A stretch of 64,000 bases of DNA from CAZMXP01 sp964570285 (GTDB taxonomy: Bacteria > Planctomycetota > PLA2): NCBI GenBank assembly GCA_964570285.1, contig CAZMXP010000021.1, forward strand, positions 1-64,000, in the 5' to 3' direction. Shown here in pieces: positions 48,460 to 59,935 of this stretch. A program made the position numbers and the translations under genes. Position 1 is the stretch's first letter. Every line of letters starts with the position of its first letter. A model generated the notes under the pieces. That model saw only the letters and a program-made list of their open reading frames with translations. It was not told the origin of the DNA and made no database searches.

Positions 48460-51225
48460 ATGCCCGCGCAGTGGACCGTGGCCGGGGAAGTGCACCTGGT
48501 CCCTGGTCGGCATGCCGCCTCGGGGCTCCTCGTTCACGTCGTGGATCTCGACGGCGTGTGCTCGAAACCGCTGGGAAGCGCGGTCACCGACTCCGAGGGG
48601 CGCTACGAAGTCAGGTACGACGAGGCTGCGTTCCGCCACGAAAGGGAGACGCCCCCCGACATCTGCGTGCAGGTGCGCGACGCCGACGGACGGCTGCTGA
48701 CGGACTCGGTGCGCGCGGCGACGAGGCACGCCGGCGCGCGGCAGGTGGTGGACCTGGGTGTCCGGGATCTGGTGCGCTCCGTGATTTGCATCGCAGGACT
48801 CGACGTCGACCTCGAGCACTTCGAACGGCTCGAACCGGAGGGGTTTCTCGAACTCGCGCGATCCCTGCTCGGCTGCCCCTGCGATCCGGATCGCCTGTCG
48901 GGCCTTTGGAGCCTGTGCCCCGATCTCTCGGCGGACCTCTTGCACTCGGGGAGCCTGACGCGGGCCGTGCGGCTGCTCCAGCGTCTGCCGCAGCTCAAGG
49001 AATGGTCCGAGGCCGTCGCCGAGGGCCTCCGCGGCCTGCTCGCTGGCCGCCCGGGGCCGGACGCGACGCTTCTGTGCGGCCCCTTCAGGATCGAGTATGC
49101 CACCTCCGGCACGGACGCGCCTCCCGCCGAAGACACGGGCCGCGCGATCCTCTTGCCTGGCACGCCGACCGTGGTCGGGACGACGGTCGCGCGCAACGGC
49201 GTGCCGGACTACATCGAGCGTCTGTGCTTCTGGCTCCGCCGCGCGCTGGCCGCCTACACGGACCCTCCGTTCAGCCTGCGGGATCCTGCCCAGGGGCTCG
49301 GCACGATCCGCGTCGTCGTGAAGAGCATCGCGATGTTCAACGCCTACACCGACGAGGATCTCACGCTCCACTTCGGGAACGGGATGAACGACGCCATGCT
49401 CGCGTTCCGTGCCGCGCACGAGTTGATGCACGTCGTCCAGGGGTACGGGTACGGCGGCGAGGACTACGAGATGGATGGGGAGTGGGCGCCGGCGCTGCGG
49501 GAGGGGGGCGCCGTGCTCGCCGAGGACGCGGTTTTCGACCGGGTCAACCGCTACGCGGTGATCGCCAGCACCCCGGGCGGTCCGATCGCCACTCCGTACG
49601 TCAGGATGAACATCGGCCAAGGCTACGGCGCGTGCCTCCTGCTGAAGTACATCTGCGAGCAGCAGTCCGGTCGTGTCGGGCCGTCGGACGAACCCATGAT
49701 CGGTGTCGAGACGTACCGCTCGCTGCTCGAGCAGTGCCATGCGAGAGGGTACGGGACCGGCACGGTTGCCGACGTGGTGGAGGGCCTGCCGTACTTCCAG
49801 TCCTTCTACGCCTTCAAGTACGTTGACGCCGCGAAGCTGGACGAGTCGGCTTCCGAGACGCTCCTCGGCAACTTCTGGCTCGCCCTCTATCTCAAGGATC
49901 TCGGAACCGCCAATCCGGATCGCCGTTTCGGGTTCATGGAAAACAATGAGAGGGTTCGGTTCGAGGAACTCGAGTCCCCTTCCGACGTGACCACGGTCGC
50001 GTCTCTCGGCAAGGTGGCGGTGGCCGACCGCTCGTTCGACGGCGCTCCGCTGGTCCTTGCGAGCGGCCAGAGCGAGATCCAGCCGTTCGCCGCTGCGTTC
50101 TACCGCGTGTCCATCGCCCCCGCCGTCGACACCTGCCGTGTCGTCTTCAATTCCTACGGCGCGTTCGACCGCCCGCTCGTCCAGATCGTGCTCGTCGAAG
50201 GGAACAGCAGGGTGCGAGACATCCTCCGCTCGGATCGGACGGAGTGGAGGCGCACGATCGCCAGCGTCCGCAACGGGATCGCCCTCGACCACATGCTCAT
50301 CGTCGTGGCCGGGACCGACGTCGGCGGCCCGTTCGGGCTGAAGGTCGAGCCTGCGTCCCCCGCCCCGGACGTCATGGTGTCGCGCTGGCACCACGCCGCC
50401 GGCACGCACTACGAGATCGACTCAAGGGGCTGGGCATGGACGTGGGTCTCACCCGACATCTGGGTCGACAATGACGACGACGGTCTCGCCGACGACCTCG
50501 TCCTGCTGGGGGAGGACAACCGGCTCCGGATTCGCATGCGCAACCAGGGCCGCGCCGCCGCGCACGGGATCAGCGTCAGGTTCTGGTACCAGGAGGCCTC
50601 GGCCGGGCTGAGCGACGCGGCTTGGCAGCCCGTGTGCGACGCTCACGGCGTCGTGCAGGTGCTCACCGGGCTCGCGCTGGCCGCCGGCGCTACCGGGACC
50701 TTCTCCGTCAATTGGGCGCCGCGACACCGCGGGGAGAGTGCGCACTTCTGCGTTCGCGCGGTCCTTTCCGTGCCCGGGGACCCGAACGTCGATAACAAGC
50801 GTTGCCTTTCGAACTTCGCCAACGTGCGTGCACGGGAGAGGGTGTTCCGGGTCACTTTGGCCTGCCACGAGCCTCCGAGAATTCCGATCCCCCCCGAGAC
50901 CGGCTTCCACTCGATCCCCCGGGCCTTTCACCGGTGGGCAGTGAATGCCGGCGATCTTGCCCGTGCGCGGAGCGGCTCGCCGAGTGCCCGGAGGCTTGTA
51001 CGCTTCGGGTTTCGCATCGAGCGTCAGCCGATCACGCGCCTCGTGCTACCCGTTCCGGCGAAAACACCGAGCCGGGTGGAGCGCATTCCCGATCCCCTCG
51101 GCCACTACCCGACCGACGCCCGGGCGCTCCCGCCGGGCTTAGACGACGTGCCGATGATGACGCTGATCCAGCGCCGTGGCGCCGAGGTCGTCGGCGGATT
51201 CACGTGGGCGATCCGGGAGGACTAG
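48460..51225 (+). CDS. Large gluzincin metallopeptidase with CARDB-like domain
   Basis: The 921-residue protein begins with a transthyretin-like beta domain (about 5-75, VTDSEGRYEVRYDE). A zinc peptidase core follows with AAHELMHVVQGYGYG (HELMH at 320-324) and, 24 residues on, WAPALREGG (Glu 348), the gluzincin arrangement. A beta region (about 520-640) and a CARDB-like domain (about 660-780, VDNDDDGLADDLVLLGEDNRLRIRMRN in parts) follow. No signal peptide is visible, so export would need another route. The ATG is preceded by AGGGAGG. The family beyond gluzincin is not recognised. It is divergent from the SUMF1-type kinase. Confidence 0.75.
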   Translation: MPAQWTVAGEVHLVPGRHAASGLLVHVVDLDGVCSKPLGSAVTDSEGRYEVRYDEAAFRHERETPPDICVQVRDADGRLLTDSVRAATRHAGARQVVDLGVRDLVRSVICIAGLDVDLEHFERLEPEGFLELARSLLGCPCDPDRLSGLWSLCPDLSADLLHSGSLTRAVRLLQRLPQLKEWSEAVAEGLRGLLAGRPGPDATLLCGPFRIEYATSGTDAPPAEDTGRAILLPGTPTVVGTTVARNGVPDYIERLCFWLRRALAAYTDPPFSLRDPAQGLGTIRVVVKSIAMFNAYTDEDLTLHFGNGMNDAMLAFRAAHELMHVVQGYGYGGEDYEMDGEWAPALREGGAVLAEDAVFDRVNRYAVIASTPGGPIATPYVRMNIGQGYGACLLLKYICEQQSGRVGPSDEPMIGVETYRSLLEQCHARGYGTGTVADVVEGLPYFQSFYAFKYVDAAKLDESASETLLGNFWLALYLKDLGTANPDRRFGFMENNERVRFEELESPSDVTTVASLGKVAVADRSFDGAPLVLASGQSEIQPFAAAFYRVSIAPAVDTCRVVFNSYGAFDRPLVQIVLVEGNSRVRDILRSDRTEWRRTIASVRNGIALDHMLIVVAGTDVGGPFGLKVEPASPAPDVMVSRWHHAAGTHYEIDSRGWAWTWVSPDIWVDNDDDGLADDLVLLGEDNRLRIRMRNQGRAAAHGISVRFWYQEASAGLSDAAWQPVCDAHGVVQVLTGLALAAGATGTFSVNWAPRHRGESAHFCVRAVLSVPGDPNVDNKRCLSNFANVRARERVFRVTLACHEPPRIPIPPETGFHSIPRAFHRWAVNAGDLARARSGSPSARRLVRFGFRIERQPITRLVLPVPAKTPSRVERIPDPLGHYPTDARALPPGLDDVPMMTLIQRRGAEVVGGFTWAIRED

Positions 51226-51465
51226 GACGACGATGATGCGCCATTGGCCCCGTCGGAACGCTCTTGCCGGAGCGCAACCGCGCAGAATGCGCCGGGGGAC
51301 GGTCCATGGCGGAGGGCGGCATCCCGCCGTGCGCCCGCCGTGCGTCCGTGCCGAGCCGCGTGCGTTCCTGCCGCGGCGTCCCGACTCCAGGCGCGATCAA
51401 GAGGGGTGCATGCGGGGCCGCCTGCCTGCGTCACAAGGCGGGGAGGATCGATCGGGAGGATACGC

Positions 51466-52482
51466 ATGAGCAGAGTGCCGCCCACGGCCCGTTCCGTCGT
51501 CGTCATGGTCCTGCTGGGGGGGCTAGGCTGTGCCCGCGTACCCACGCTCCGCGAGGATCAGCGCGACATCAGGACCGCGTTGATCGATCTCTACACGGAC
51601 CAGATCCTCGACAACCTGACGCGCGCGAAGAAGCTCCTCCCGATGCTCCACGTCGACTACTCGAAGATGACCGGGACCGTCGATACGACGATCCGCGGGA
51701 AGGCCACCGCATCGGCGGATTGGAACGACAAGGACTTCGGCCTCCGTCCCGCCGGGGCAACCCCTCCCGCGACCGGCTCGGTGCCCGAGGTCGCGTCGAG
51801 CAGGCGCACTCTCGCCTTGGAGGGGGAAGGGAGCAGGAAGGCGACCCTGAATGTCACGGGCGATCCGGTGATCAGCAACCGCAGCCTCTATCGCGCGTAT
51901 CTCGATTTCGTGCGGAGGCCGGAGCGTTTCGTCGAAAGCAATTCGGACGGGGTGGAGGAGGCGCACGTCGGTCGCTGGTCGGATGGTGTGTATTACTACG
52001 TCCCGAGGAGGTTCGCTGCGGAGTTCATGAATCTCTACCTCGACACGACCGTGGCCCGCGTCACGACGGGGCCGTCGAGAGCTGTGGAGTACTACGAAGT
52101 GATGATCCGTGTGGTCAAGCCCCGCGACGGACCTGCGGAGGTTGTGCCGGGAAACAGGACGCTGCTGGAGATGGAGCTTGATCGCGGAATCCCGAATGCC
52201 TCGGGATGGATGAGCGCGGTCGTGAACGGCACCGTGAGGGAATTCTCGGTGCAGCCACTCGTCGGCGCGCCGGCCGGCGCGCCGACCAGCAAGCTGCTGC
52301 TTCTCGTGAACGCCCCGCCGGGATCCCAAGCCGTCTTGGATCTCACGCGTTCCATCCCGCAGGAGCGCGTGAGGATCTACCTCGATGGTTATTTGCCGCC
52401 GCCCGACCCCACATCCCAGGTCCTTGAGGACATTCGCCACGAACTGGAGCTTCAGCGGATCGCGGCGGGAGCCGCCCGCTGA
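51466..52482 (+). CDS. Hypothetical lipoprotein
   Basis: The 338-residue protein starts with a hydrophobic segment and a lipobox (VLLGGLGCARV, Cys 22). The following part is mixed alpha/beta with no motif I recognise; segments LYTDQILDNLTRAKKLLPML and VLEDIRHELELQRIAAGAA look helical. GGGAGGA precedes the ATG. It follows the metallopeptidase in the same direction with a 240-base gap in which I see nothing else. Base composition is slightly less GC-rich than the neighbours, a weak hint of separate origin. Confidence 0.65.
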   Translation: MSRVPPTARSVVVMVLLGGLGCARVPTLREDQRDIRTALIDLYTDQILDNLTRAKKLLPMLHVDYSKMTGTVDTTIRGKATASADWNDKDFGLRPAGATPPATGSVPEVASSRRTLALEGEGSRKATLNVTGDPVISNRSLYRAYLDFVRRPERFVESNSDGVEEAHVGRWSDGVYYYVPRRFAAEFMNLYLDTTVARVTTGPSRAVEYYEVMIRVVKPRDGPAEVVPGNRTLLEMELDRGIPNASGWMSAVVNGTVREFSVQPLVGAPAGAPTSKLLLLVNAPPGSQAVLDLTRSIPQERVRIYLDGYLPPPDPTSQVLEDIRHELELQRIAAGAAR

Positions 52483-52503
52483 CGGGCAGCTGGACGCCCG
52501 AGC

Positions 52504-54357
52504 CTAGCGACCACCAAACTGCACGCCCAGCCGCCCCGGATCGACGTCGACTTCGATCCGCTCCGCGCCGCGGTAGACGACGACGCGCACCCTGGCCCGC
52601 TTCGCGTCGAGCGCGCCCGCGATCGCGGCGCGCAGGTCCTCGACGGAGTCGAGCCGCTTGCCGTCGTAGCTCGCGAGATAGTCCCCCTGCCGGATGCCCG
52701 CCTTCGCGGCGCTGCTGTCGTTGGCAACCCCCGTCACGAAGAGCACGGGCGCGGCCATGGGCGCCCGCGGCTCCCGATAGAGGATCAGGTAGGCGCGCAC
52801 GTTGTGGCTCGCGGCGTTCACCTCGTTCGGCGGCGGGGCCTGCGCGGGGTCGGGGAACTCGTACGGCGAGGGCTCGTAGCGCAACTCCGCCGTCGCGCCC
52901 GGCCGCAGGTGCCCCGTCAGGTCGATCCACCAGGGCCGGACGAGGTCGCCCGGCGCCCAGCCGGCGCGCGCGAACTTCCACGTGCCGAACTGCGGGCGGT
53001 TCGGGTTCAGGTAGCAGTCCGCCTTCCAGAGGAGGTTCTCGAAGCGCTGCTCGGCCGCCTCGGGTGCCGCGCGGAAGATGAGCGCCCTCCTCGCCGGCGT
53101 GAACTCGCCCACCTGCGAGTGGCCGGTCGTCGTCACGAAGAGGCGCGCGGCCTTCGTCTCCGCATCGATCGCGACCGTCCGCGGCCCGAAGAAGTCGCGG
53201 AAGTGGTTCTCGGCCGAGCGGTAGTGGGCCGTGCCGTGCCAGAGCGGGACGGCGCGGAAGGGCTCGAGGCGCGGCGTCCCGTGGTGGAAGTCGAGGGAGA
53301 CGCTCATCATGTAGCCGCGGTTCATGTAGAAGTTCGTGCCCGCCGCGACCTCGAAGCGCGTCTTGCCCGCGAGCAGCGGCCGGAAGTGCGTCACGTCCAC
53401 CTGCCAGCGGCACGGCGTGCGGTAGGAGGTGATGAACGGCACGATGCCGCGCCGGTTGCCCTCCGCGTCGAACACCGAGACCTCCCCGCAGCGGTCCCAC
53501 TCGTCCCAGTCCTTGCCCGCGTCGTGGATCTCGAGCGTCAGGATCACGCGCCCGAAAGCCCAGTCCGCGGGCGGCAGCGGGGCCTCCGCCTCGTAGGCGG
53601 TCTTCGCGTTGTTCGTCAGCACGTGGTTGAAGACCTCGACATGGACGGGCGGCCTGGGCGTCGCCGCCGCGGCGCCCGCCTCGAACCTCAACTCGTCGAT
53701 GTCGAACCGCGTCGTCGCGTCGGCCCGGGTTCCGGCGCCGAGCGCGAGGCGCGCCTCGTACGGCAGCAGGCCCGGCACGAAGAAGCGGTCGTAGACCGTC
53801 TCGCCGGCGACGCGCACGGTCACCTCCGCGCCGCCGCACACGTGTTCCAGCGAGACCTCGCATGCGACCGACGCCCCCCGGAACTCGGCGGGCGCGACGC
53901 GCTTGACGATCTCGCGCCCGTCCCAGTGCAGCGACACCTCGCGCTCCGGCAGGCCCTGGTAGTTGCCCCACGGCCCAAACATCTCCTCGCTCGGCGGGTT
54001 GTGCACGTCGAATCCCACCGCGAAGGTGCCCCGCAGGTTGGGCTCGACCCAACTCCTGACGAAGGGCGCCGGCCCGCGCGCGCCATACTCGCCCGTGCTC
54101 AGGAAGAGGATCGCGCCGCCGTCGCCGCCCGCCTCCACGCGCAGCCTGCAGCGCAACGAGAGCGACTCCCGCGCGCCCGCGTGCGCCACATCGAACGCGA
54201 TCGCATTCGACTGCCCGGCGGTCCGTGCCTCATCGAGCAACCGGTACTGCCCGTCCGCGCATCGCGGCCCCTCCCCCGCGCCGAACCGCGAGGGGTGCGC
54301 GGCGGGCTCGCCGGCGACCACGGGCAGCGACAGCAGGACGATCGCGAGCCATCTCAT
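52504..54357 (-). CDS. Exported PNGase F-like protein with C-terminal PDZ domain
   Basis: A signal peptide (about 1-17) is followed by an N-terminal lectin-like region, then two tandem beta-domains that resemble peptide-N-glycosidase F: ILTLEIHDAGKDWDEWDRCG and IVPFITSYRTPCRWQVDVTHF, and later KADCYLNPNRPQFGTWKF, ARAGWAPGDLVRPWWIDLT. In PNGase F-like proteins these regions carry the catalytic acid residues, but I cannot assign them by eye. A PDZ domain (about 535-612, SSAAKAGIRQGDYLASYDGKRL) ends the protein. It may release or bind glycans on proteins outside the cell. The ATG at 54357 follows TAGGGT by eight bases; TTG 54366 is an alternative. Confidence 0.75.
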   Translation of the reverse strand: MRWLAIVLLSLPVVAGEPAAHPSRFGAGEGPRCADGQYRLLDEARTAGQSNAIAFDVAHAGARESLSLRCRLRVEAGGDGGAILFLSTGEYGARGPAPFVRSWVEPNLRGTFAVGFDVHNPPSEEMFGPWGNYQGLPEREVSLHWDGREIVKRVAPAEFRGASVACEVSLEHVCGGAEVTVRVAGETVYDRFFVPGLLPYEARLALGAGTRADATTRFDIDELRFEAGAAAATPRPPVHVEVFNHVLTNNAKTAYEAEAPLPPADWAFGRVILTLEIHDAGKDWDEWDRCGEVSVFDAEGNRRGIVPFITSYRTPCRWQVDVTHFRPLLAGKTRFEVAAGTNFYMNRGYMMSVSLDFHHGTPRLEPFRAVPLWHGTAHYRSAENHFRDFFGPRTVAIDAETKAARLFVTTTGHSQVGEFTPARRALIFRAAPEAAEQRFENLLWKADCYLNPNRPQFGTWKFARAGWAPGDLVRPWWIDLTGHLRPGATAELRYEPSPYEFPDPAQAPPPNEVNAASHNVRAYLILYREPRAPMAAPVLFVTGVANDSSAAKAGIRQGDYLASYDGKRLDSVEDLRAAIAGALDAKRARVRVVVYRGAERIEVDVDPGRLGVQFGGR

Positions 54358-54365
54358 CGGCCCCA

Positions 54366-54382
54366 ACCCTACCCGATATCAT
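54366..54382. promoter_or_regulatory. Divergent -10 hexamers between two exported-protein genes
   Basis: TAGGGT on the reverse strand (54371-54366) is eight bases from the ATG at 54357; TATCAT on the forward strand (54377-54382) is nine bases from the GTG at 54392. Confidence 0.4.
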
Positions 54383-54391
54383 CGAGGGACC

Positions 54392-55870
54392 GTGAATCCG
54401 CGAAGCTTGCTCGTGGCGTTCGTGCTGGTCACTGCCGTGCTCGTCGCGTGGTGGCTCCTCGGGGACGAGGTCGCGCGCGGTTCGAAGCCGCGACCGTCGT
54501 TGCAGGCCGCTCCGGGGCGGGAGGCACCGCCTCCCCCGCAGCCGATCGAGAGGGGGCCCGGGGGAGAGGTGCCCGCACCCCCCGCGCCCCCCGAACATGC
54601 CACGATCGAAGGGACGGTCACCGGGCCGAACGGCCCCCTCTGGGCCGTCTCCGTGGTCGCCGAGAGCACCGACGAGGTCGCCCCGTGGGTCTCGGGCGGC
54701 ACGAACACGGAGGGGCGCTTTCGCCTGCAGGTGGAGGCCCCGGGGAACTACAGGATCGTCGTCGCGCCGGACCCCGCGACCGGGGTCCGGCGGCGAATCC
54801 GCGTCGTACGCGCGCTGGAACCGGGGGAGCGGCGCATGATCGATGTCGATCTCGTGCGAGGACTTCGCGCGGCGGGCGTGATCGAGGGCGCGCGCGAGGT
54901 GCTCGTGAGCGCCGTCGGCGCGGAGCGCTACCGGGACATTGGCGCGGTGGCCACGACGGACTGGAGCGTGCTTGAGCCCCACGTGACGGCTACCGTGAAG
55001 ACGGACGAGCAGGGAGGCTTCGCCTTCTCCAGCCTCGAAGATCTCGACTACGTGCTCGTCGTGCGCAAGCCGGGGGTCGAACTCGTGGCGCCGGTCCTCT
55101 TCCGCGCGGGTGACCTCGACGTGCGCGGCGTGGTCGCGGCGGTCTTCGACCCCCCGACCGTGCGCGACCTCGGGACCGGCGAGGCGGTCGCCGAGTTCCG
55201 CGCGACGGCGCTGGACGAGTCGGGGCGGGTCCTCGAAGTGTTCGAGGGGCGCGAGGGGCGGCTGATGGCACCGCTTCGATTCGCGCCGGCGCCCTACCGC
55301 GTCGATCTGGTTGTCGAGAGCCGCGGCTACTTCGCGACGAGGGTGTGGCTCCGCCACGCGCCCGCCCTGTGGCTCAATCCGGTCCTCGATGCGAGTGTCG
55401 CGATCACCGTCGCGTATGGCGACGGCGCGCCCGCGCGGGGCCCGCTGGCGGTCGCGATCACCGCCCGCCACGGGCAGAATGCGACGGAGATCGTCGTAGA
55501 GGAGAGCGGGCCTGGCCTCTACCGCACCGCGATTCCGCCGGGGGAGTGGCTCGTGGCGGTCCGGAGCCGGCACGAGCTTGCGGCATGGTCGCGGCAGGCG
55601 AGTACGACGGTTGCCGCGGGTGAGGCGCCGCCTCTCGCGATCAGGCTCTCCCGCGGCGGAGCGCTGGTCGTGCGAAGTCCGGCTGCCGGGGTCCTGTTGT
55701 GCGATGGTCCCGCGGCGGGGAGGCATTGGCCGCTCCGGGCGGGGGAAAACCGCTTCGAGGACGCGGCGGTGGGCATGTATCGGCTCGCCGCCGCCCACAA
55801 GCGCGCGGCGTCGCTCTGGGCAGAGGTGAAGGCCGGCGAGACGACGGAGGTGGATCTGCCGCCGCCGTAA
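54392..55870 (+). CDS. Membrane-anchored carboxypeptidase-regulatory-like repeat protein
   Basis: The 492-residue protein has an N-terminal hydrophobic anchor or signal (about 6-23, LLVAFVLVTAVLVAWWLL), a Pro-rich linker, and successive beta domains of the carboxypeptidase-regulatory/transthyretin type (ATIEGTVTGPNGPLWAVSV; VKTDEQGGFAFSSLEDLDYVLVV in parts). It has no catalytic motif. It is likely an extracytoplasmic binding protein. The two genes downstream (thioredoxin-fold protein and hybrid kinase) are in the same direction. Confidence 0.75.
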   Translation: MNPRSLLVAFVLVTAVLVAWWLLGDEVARGSKPRPSLQAAPGREAPPPPQPIERGPGGEVPAPPAPPEHATIEGTVTGPNGPLWAVSVVAESTDEVAPWVSGGTNTEGRFRLQVEAPGNYRIVVAPDPATGVRRRIRVVRALEPGERRMIDVDLVRGLRAAGVIEGAREVLVSAVGAERYRDIGAVATTDWSVLEPHVTATVKTDEQGGFAFSSLEDLDYVLVVRKPGVELVAPVLFRAGDLDVRGVVAAVFDPPTVRDLGTGEAVAEFRATALDESGRVLEVFEGREGRLMAPLRFAPAPYRVDLVVESRGYFATRVWLRHAPALWLNPVLDASVAITVAYGDGAPARGPLAVAITARHGQNATEIVVEESGPGLYRTAIPPGEWLVAVRSRHELAAWSRQASTTVAAGEAPPLAIRLSRGGALVVRSPAAGVLLCDGPAAGRHWPLRAGENRFEDAAVGMYRLAAAHKRAASLWAEVKAGETTEVDLPPP

Positions 55871-55902
55871 AGTCCCCCGGCGCGCGCGTCGATGAGGGGA
55901 CC

Positions 55903-56518
55903 GTGACTGGGGGATCGAACGGGGGCGCCGTCGCGGCGGACCCGCGACTGCTGCACACCGTCCGGCTGCTGCTCGCGCTGGGGTGGTTGGCGGCCGCGGG
56001 CGCCGGTCTCTTCGTGCTGGAGCGCCACGCCGCCACGCCGGCCGCGGAGGCGAGTGTGCAGGGGCTCTGGCCCCCGGACTCGAGGCTCGCGCCGCCGCGC
56101 GGGCGGCCGCTGCTGCTGCTCTTCCTCCACCCGGAGTGCCCGTGCAGCAGGGCGACCCTCACCGAGTTGGCGCGACTCGTCGCGCGCGCGGGGGGGAGCG
56201 TGGACGTCGTGGCGCTGCTCTGCGCGGAGGGGGAGAGGCTCGTTTCGAGCGTGGAGGCGATCCCGGGCGTCCGCGTGTGCGCCGACCGGGACGGCGAGGA
56301 GGCGCGCCGCTTTGGAGCGGCGGCCTCGGGCCACTGCCTGCTCTATGGAGGCGGCGGAGCACTTCTCTACAGCGGCGGCATCACGGGGGCGCGGGGGCAC
56401 GAGGGGGACAACGCGGGGGCCGACGCGATCGTGGCGCACCTCGCGGGGAGCGGCGGTGCCGCGCGGGGGCCGGTCTACGGTTGCCCGCTCGTTCGGAGCG
56501 GGATGGGGGAGGCGACGG

Positions 56519-56526
<8 letters not shown>
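55903..56526 (+). CDS. RedB-like membrane-anchored thioredoxin-fold protein
   Basis: The 207-residue protein has one membrane segment (about 17-38) and then a thioredoxin-like domain: PLLLLFLHPECPCSRATL with CPCS in place of the CxxC pair, and CADRDGEEARRFGA and CLLYGGGGALLYSGGIT. The second active-site Cys of a thioredoxin is replaced by Ser, although nearby Cys residues could act. It overlaps the hybrid histidine kinase by eight bases, an arrangement suggesting a redox input to the kinase. The RedB name is by resemblance only. Confidence 0.65.
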
Positions 56527-58756
<2,230 letters not shown>

Positions 58757-58787
58757 GAGTTTGTCCGACTTTTCGTCGGACAAACTC
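58757..58787. terminator. Hairpin directly after hybrid kinase stop
   Basis: GAGTTTGTCCGAC and GTCGGACAAACTC (13 bp, perfect) surround a TTTTC loop, starting one base after the stop. It resembles the ends of the 65-base palindromic elements at 59221 and 61620 (GGAGCTTGTCCGGG), so it may be a related element or the left end of the transposase remnant as well as a terminator. Confidence 0.65.
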
Positions 58788-58811
58788 TTAAGTGAAAGGG
58801 GGTTCGCTGTC

Positions 58812-59165
58812 GGTGACCGGCCGCCAGGCGCCGGACTACCGCACGATCAGCGACTTCCGGAAGCGGCCATCGGACCGCGACGACGAGCCTCCCGGCCCGG
58901 GCCGTCCGCAGGGCCTGCAAGACGATGCGGGCCCGGGGCGATGCGGACCCGCCTGAGACGCGGCGGCTATCAGAGCCGGTACCGCCTGCGGAAGCAGACC
59001 GCGGAACCTGTGTTCGCAACGTGAAGGGGCGAGGACTACGCGAGTTCCCGCTACGAGGCTTGGCGAAGGTCGCCGGCCTTCAGCCTGGCGCGCAAGGGAC
59101 ACAACCTCCTCAAGCTGGCAGCCGCAGGGGCGTGAGGCGGAGCGCCGCCCCTTGCGCAGGAGCCC
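58812..59165 (+). pseudogene. Degenerate IS1182-like transposase remnant
   Basis: Conceptual translation in shifting frames gives TGRQAPDYRTISDFRKR near 58812-58870, then YRLRKQTAEPVF near 58980-59015, GRGLREFPLRGLAKV near 59025-59070 and AFSLARKGHNLLKLA near 59079-59125. These match in order the start and end of IS1182/IS5-group transposases (TISDFRKRH, YRLRKQTVEPVFG, AHNLLKL as known family features), but the middle with the catalytic residues is deleted and there are at least two frameshifts. The stretch 58788-59220 has no intact gene. Confidence 0.7.
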
Positions 59166-59220
59166 CCCTCGATCGCGGCGATGGCTCATGGAGACCCACG
59201 ACTTGCGTCGCGTCGAATTT

Positions 59221-59285
59221 GGAGCTTGTCCGGGTCCGGTTGGCCCCGAAGCGTGGCTGAGGGCCATGACCCGGACAAGCTCCTA
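59221..59285. repeat. Palindromic element, copy 1
   Basis: Ends 59221-59236 and 59268-59283 form a perfect 16-bp inverted repeat (GGAGCTTGTCCGGGTC), with an inner stem TGGCCC/GGGCCA. The right end supplies the TAG stop of the reverse-strand gene. A copy with only two differences lies at 61618-61684. Confidence 0.85.
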
Positions 59286-59834
59286 GGCGACCGGCGTCGA
59301 GGCGGCGGGGGCGACGCTCTGCGTCGCGCCGAGGCCGTCGAGGATCTCGCGCGCGCCGTCCACGTCGTTCTCGGCGAGGCACCGCGCCAGGTCGCCCACC
59401 GCGGCGCGCTCCGCGACGATCTCGGCGCGCAGCAGCGCGATCTCCGCGGCGAGCGACTTGAGATAGTCGTGGCGGCGAAGCGAGAGCCGGTGGCTGTAGT
59501 CGCGGCTGCGCATCCCGCGCACCGCCCGCTCCATGACCCGGACGGGGCCCGCGATGCGGTGGGTGAGCAGCAGGCTCAGCACGGAGAGGATCGAGGCGGC
59601 GAGGGCGAAGTAGATCAGGTTCGCCTTCAGGAGAAGGCTCCGGGTCTCGGCGGCGTCGAGGGCTTCCAGCGCGCCGGGCCCGGGGATCAGCAGCACCGCG
59701 AGCACGTAGAGCAGCCCCATCCCGGCGAGCACGGAGAGCAGTTGCAGCGTGATCCGGCCCTGGAAGCGGCCGTCCACGAGATAGGTGCGGCGGCTGTGGC
59801 TCGCGTCGTCGGGCTTGGAGTGTCTCGGTGCCAT
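59283..59834 (-). CDS. Two-TM HAMP-like membrane protein
   Basis: The 183-residue protein has two membrane segments (about 29-50 and 70-93) and then a HAMP-like stretch (THRIAGPVRVMERAVRGM), followed by a helical coiled region. No kinase or methyl-accepting domain follows. It resembles the isolated HAMP-type proteins found next to type IV pilus-like prepilin genes. It is divergent from the prepilin gene. GAGAGGA precedes ATG 59834; ATG 59858 is a weaker alternative. Its stop lies in the palindromic element. Confidence 0.72.
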   Translation of the reverse strand: MAPRHSKPDDASHSRRTYLVDGRFQGRITLQLLSVLAGMGLLYVLAVLLIPGPGALEALDAAETRSLLLKANLIYFALAASILSVLSLLLTHRIAGPVRVMERAVRGMRSRDYSHRLSLRRHDYLKSLAAEIALLRAEIVAERAAVGDLARCLAENDVDGAREILDGLGATQSVAPAASTPVA

Positions 59835-59922
59835 CGTCGTCCTCTCTCGTCGCCTCATCGACGTTGCGCGACTCCCACTTGAGTTCGCGGCTCAAGTCCG
59901 GAGGCGCGCCGGTCGATGGGAC

Positions 59923-59928
59923 TAGGGC
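59923..59928 (+). promoter_or_regulatory. -10-like hexamer of prepilin gene (leaderless type)
   Basis: TAGGGC is followed by seven bases and the ATG at 59936. The last base is not the usual T, so this is the weakest of the leaderless set. Confidence 0.3.
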
Positions 59929-59935
59929 AGACCGC

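Noticed and set aside
58925..59260. Intact 111-codon gene after the hybrid kinase
   Set aside because: Its translation contains only part of a transposase C-terminus and changes into unrelated sequence; it is part of the broken IS remnant.
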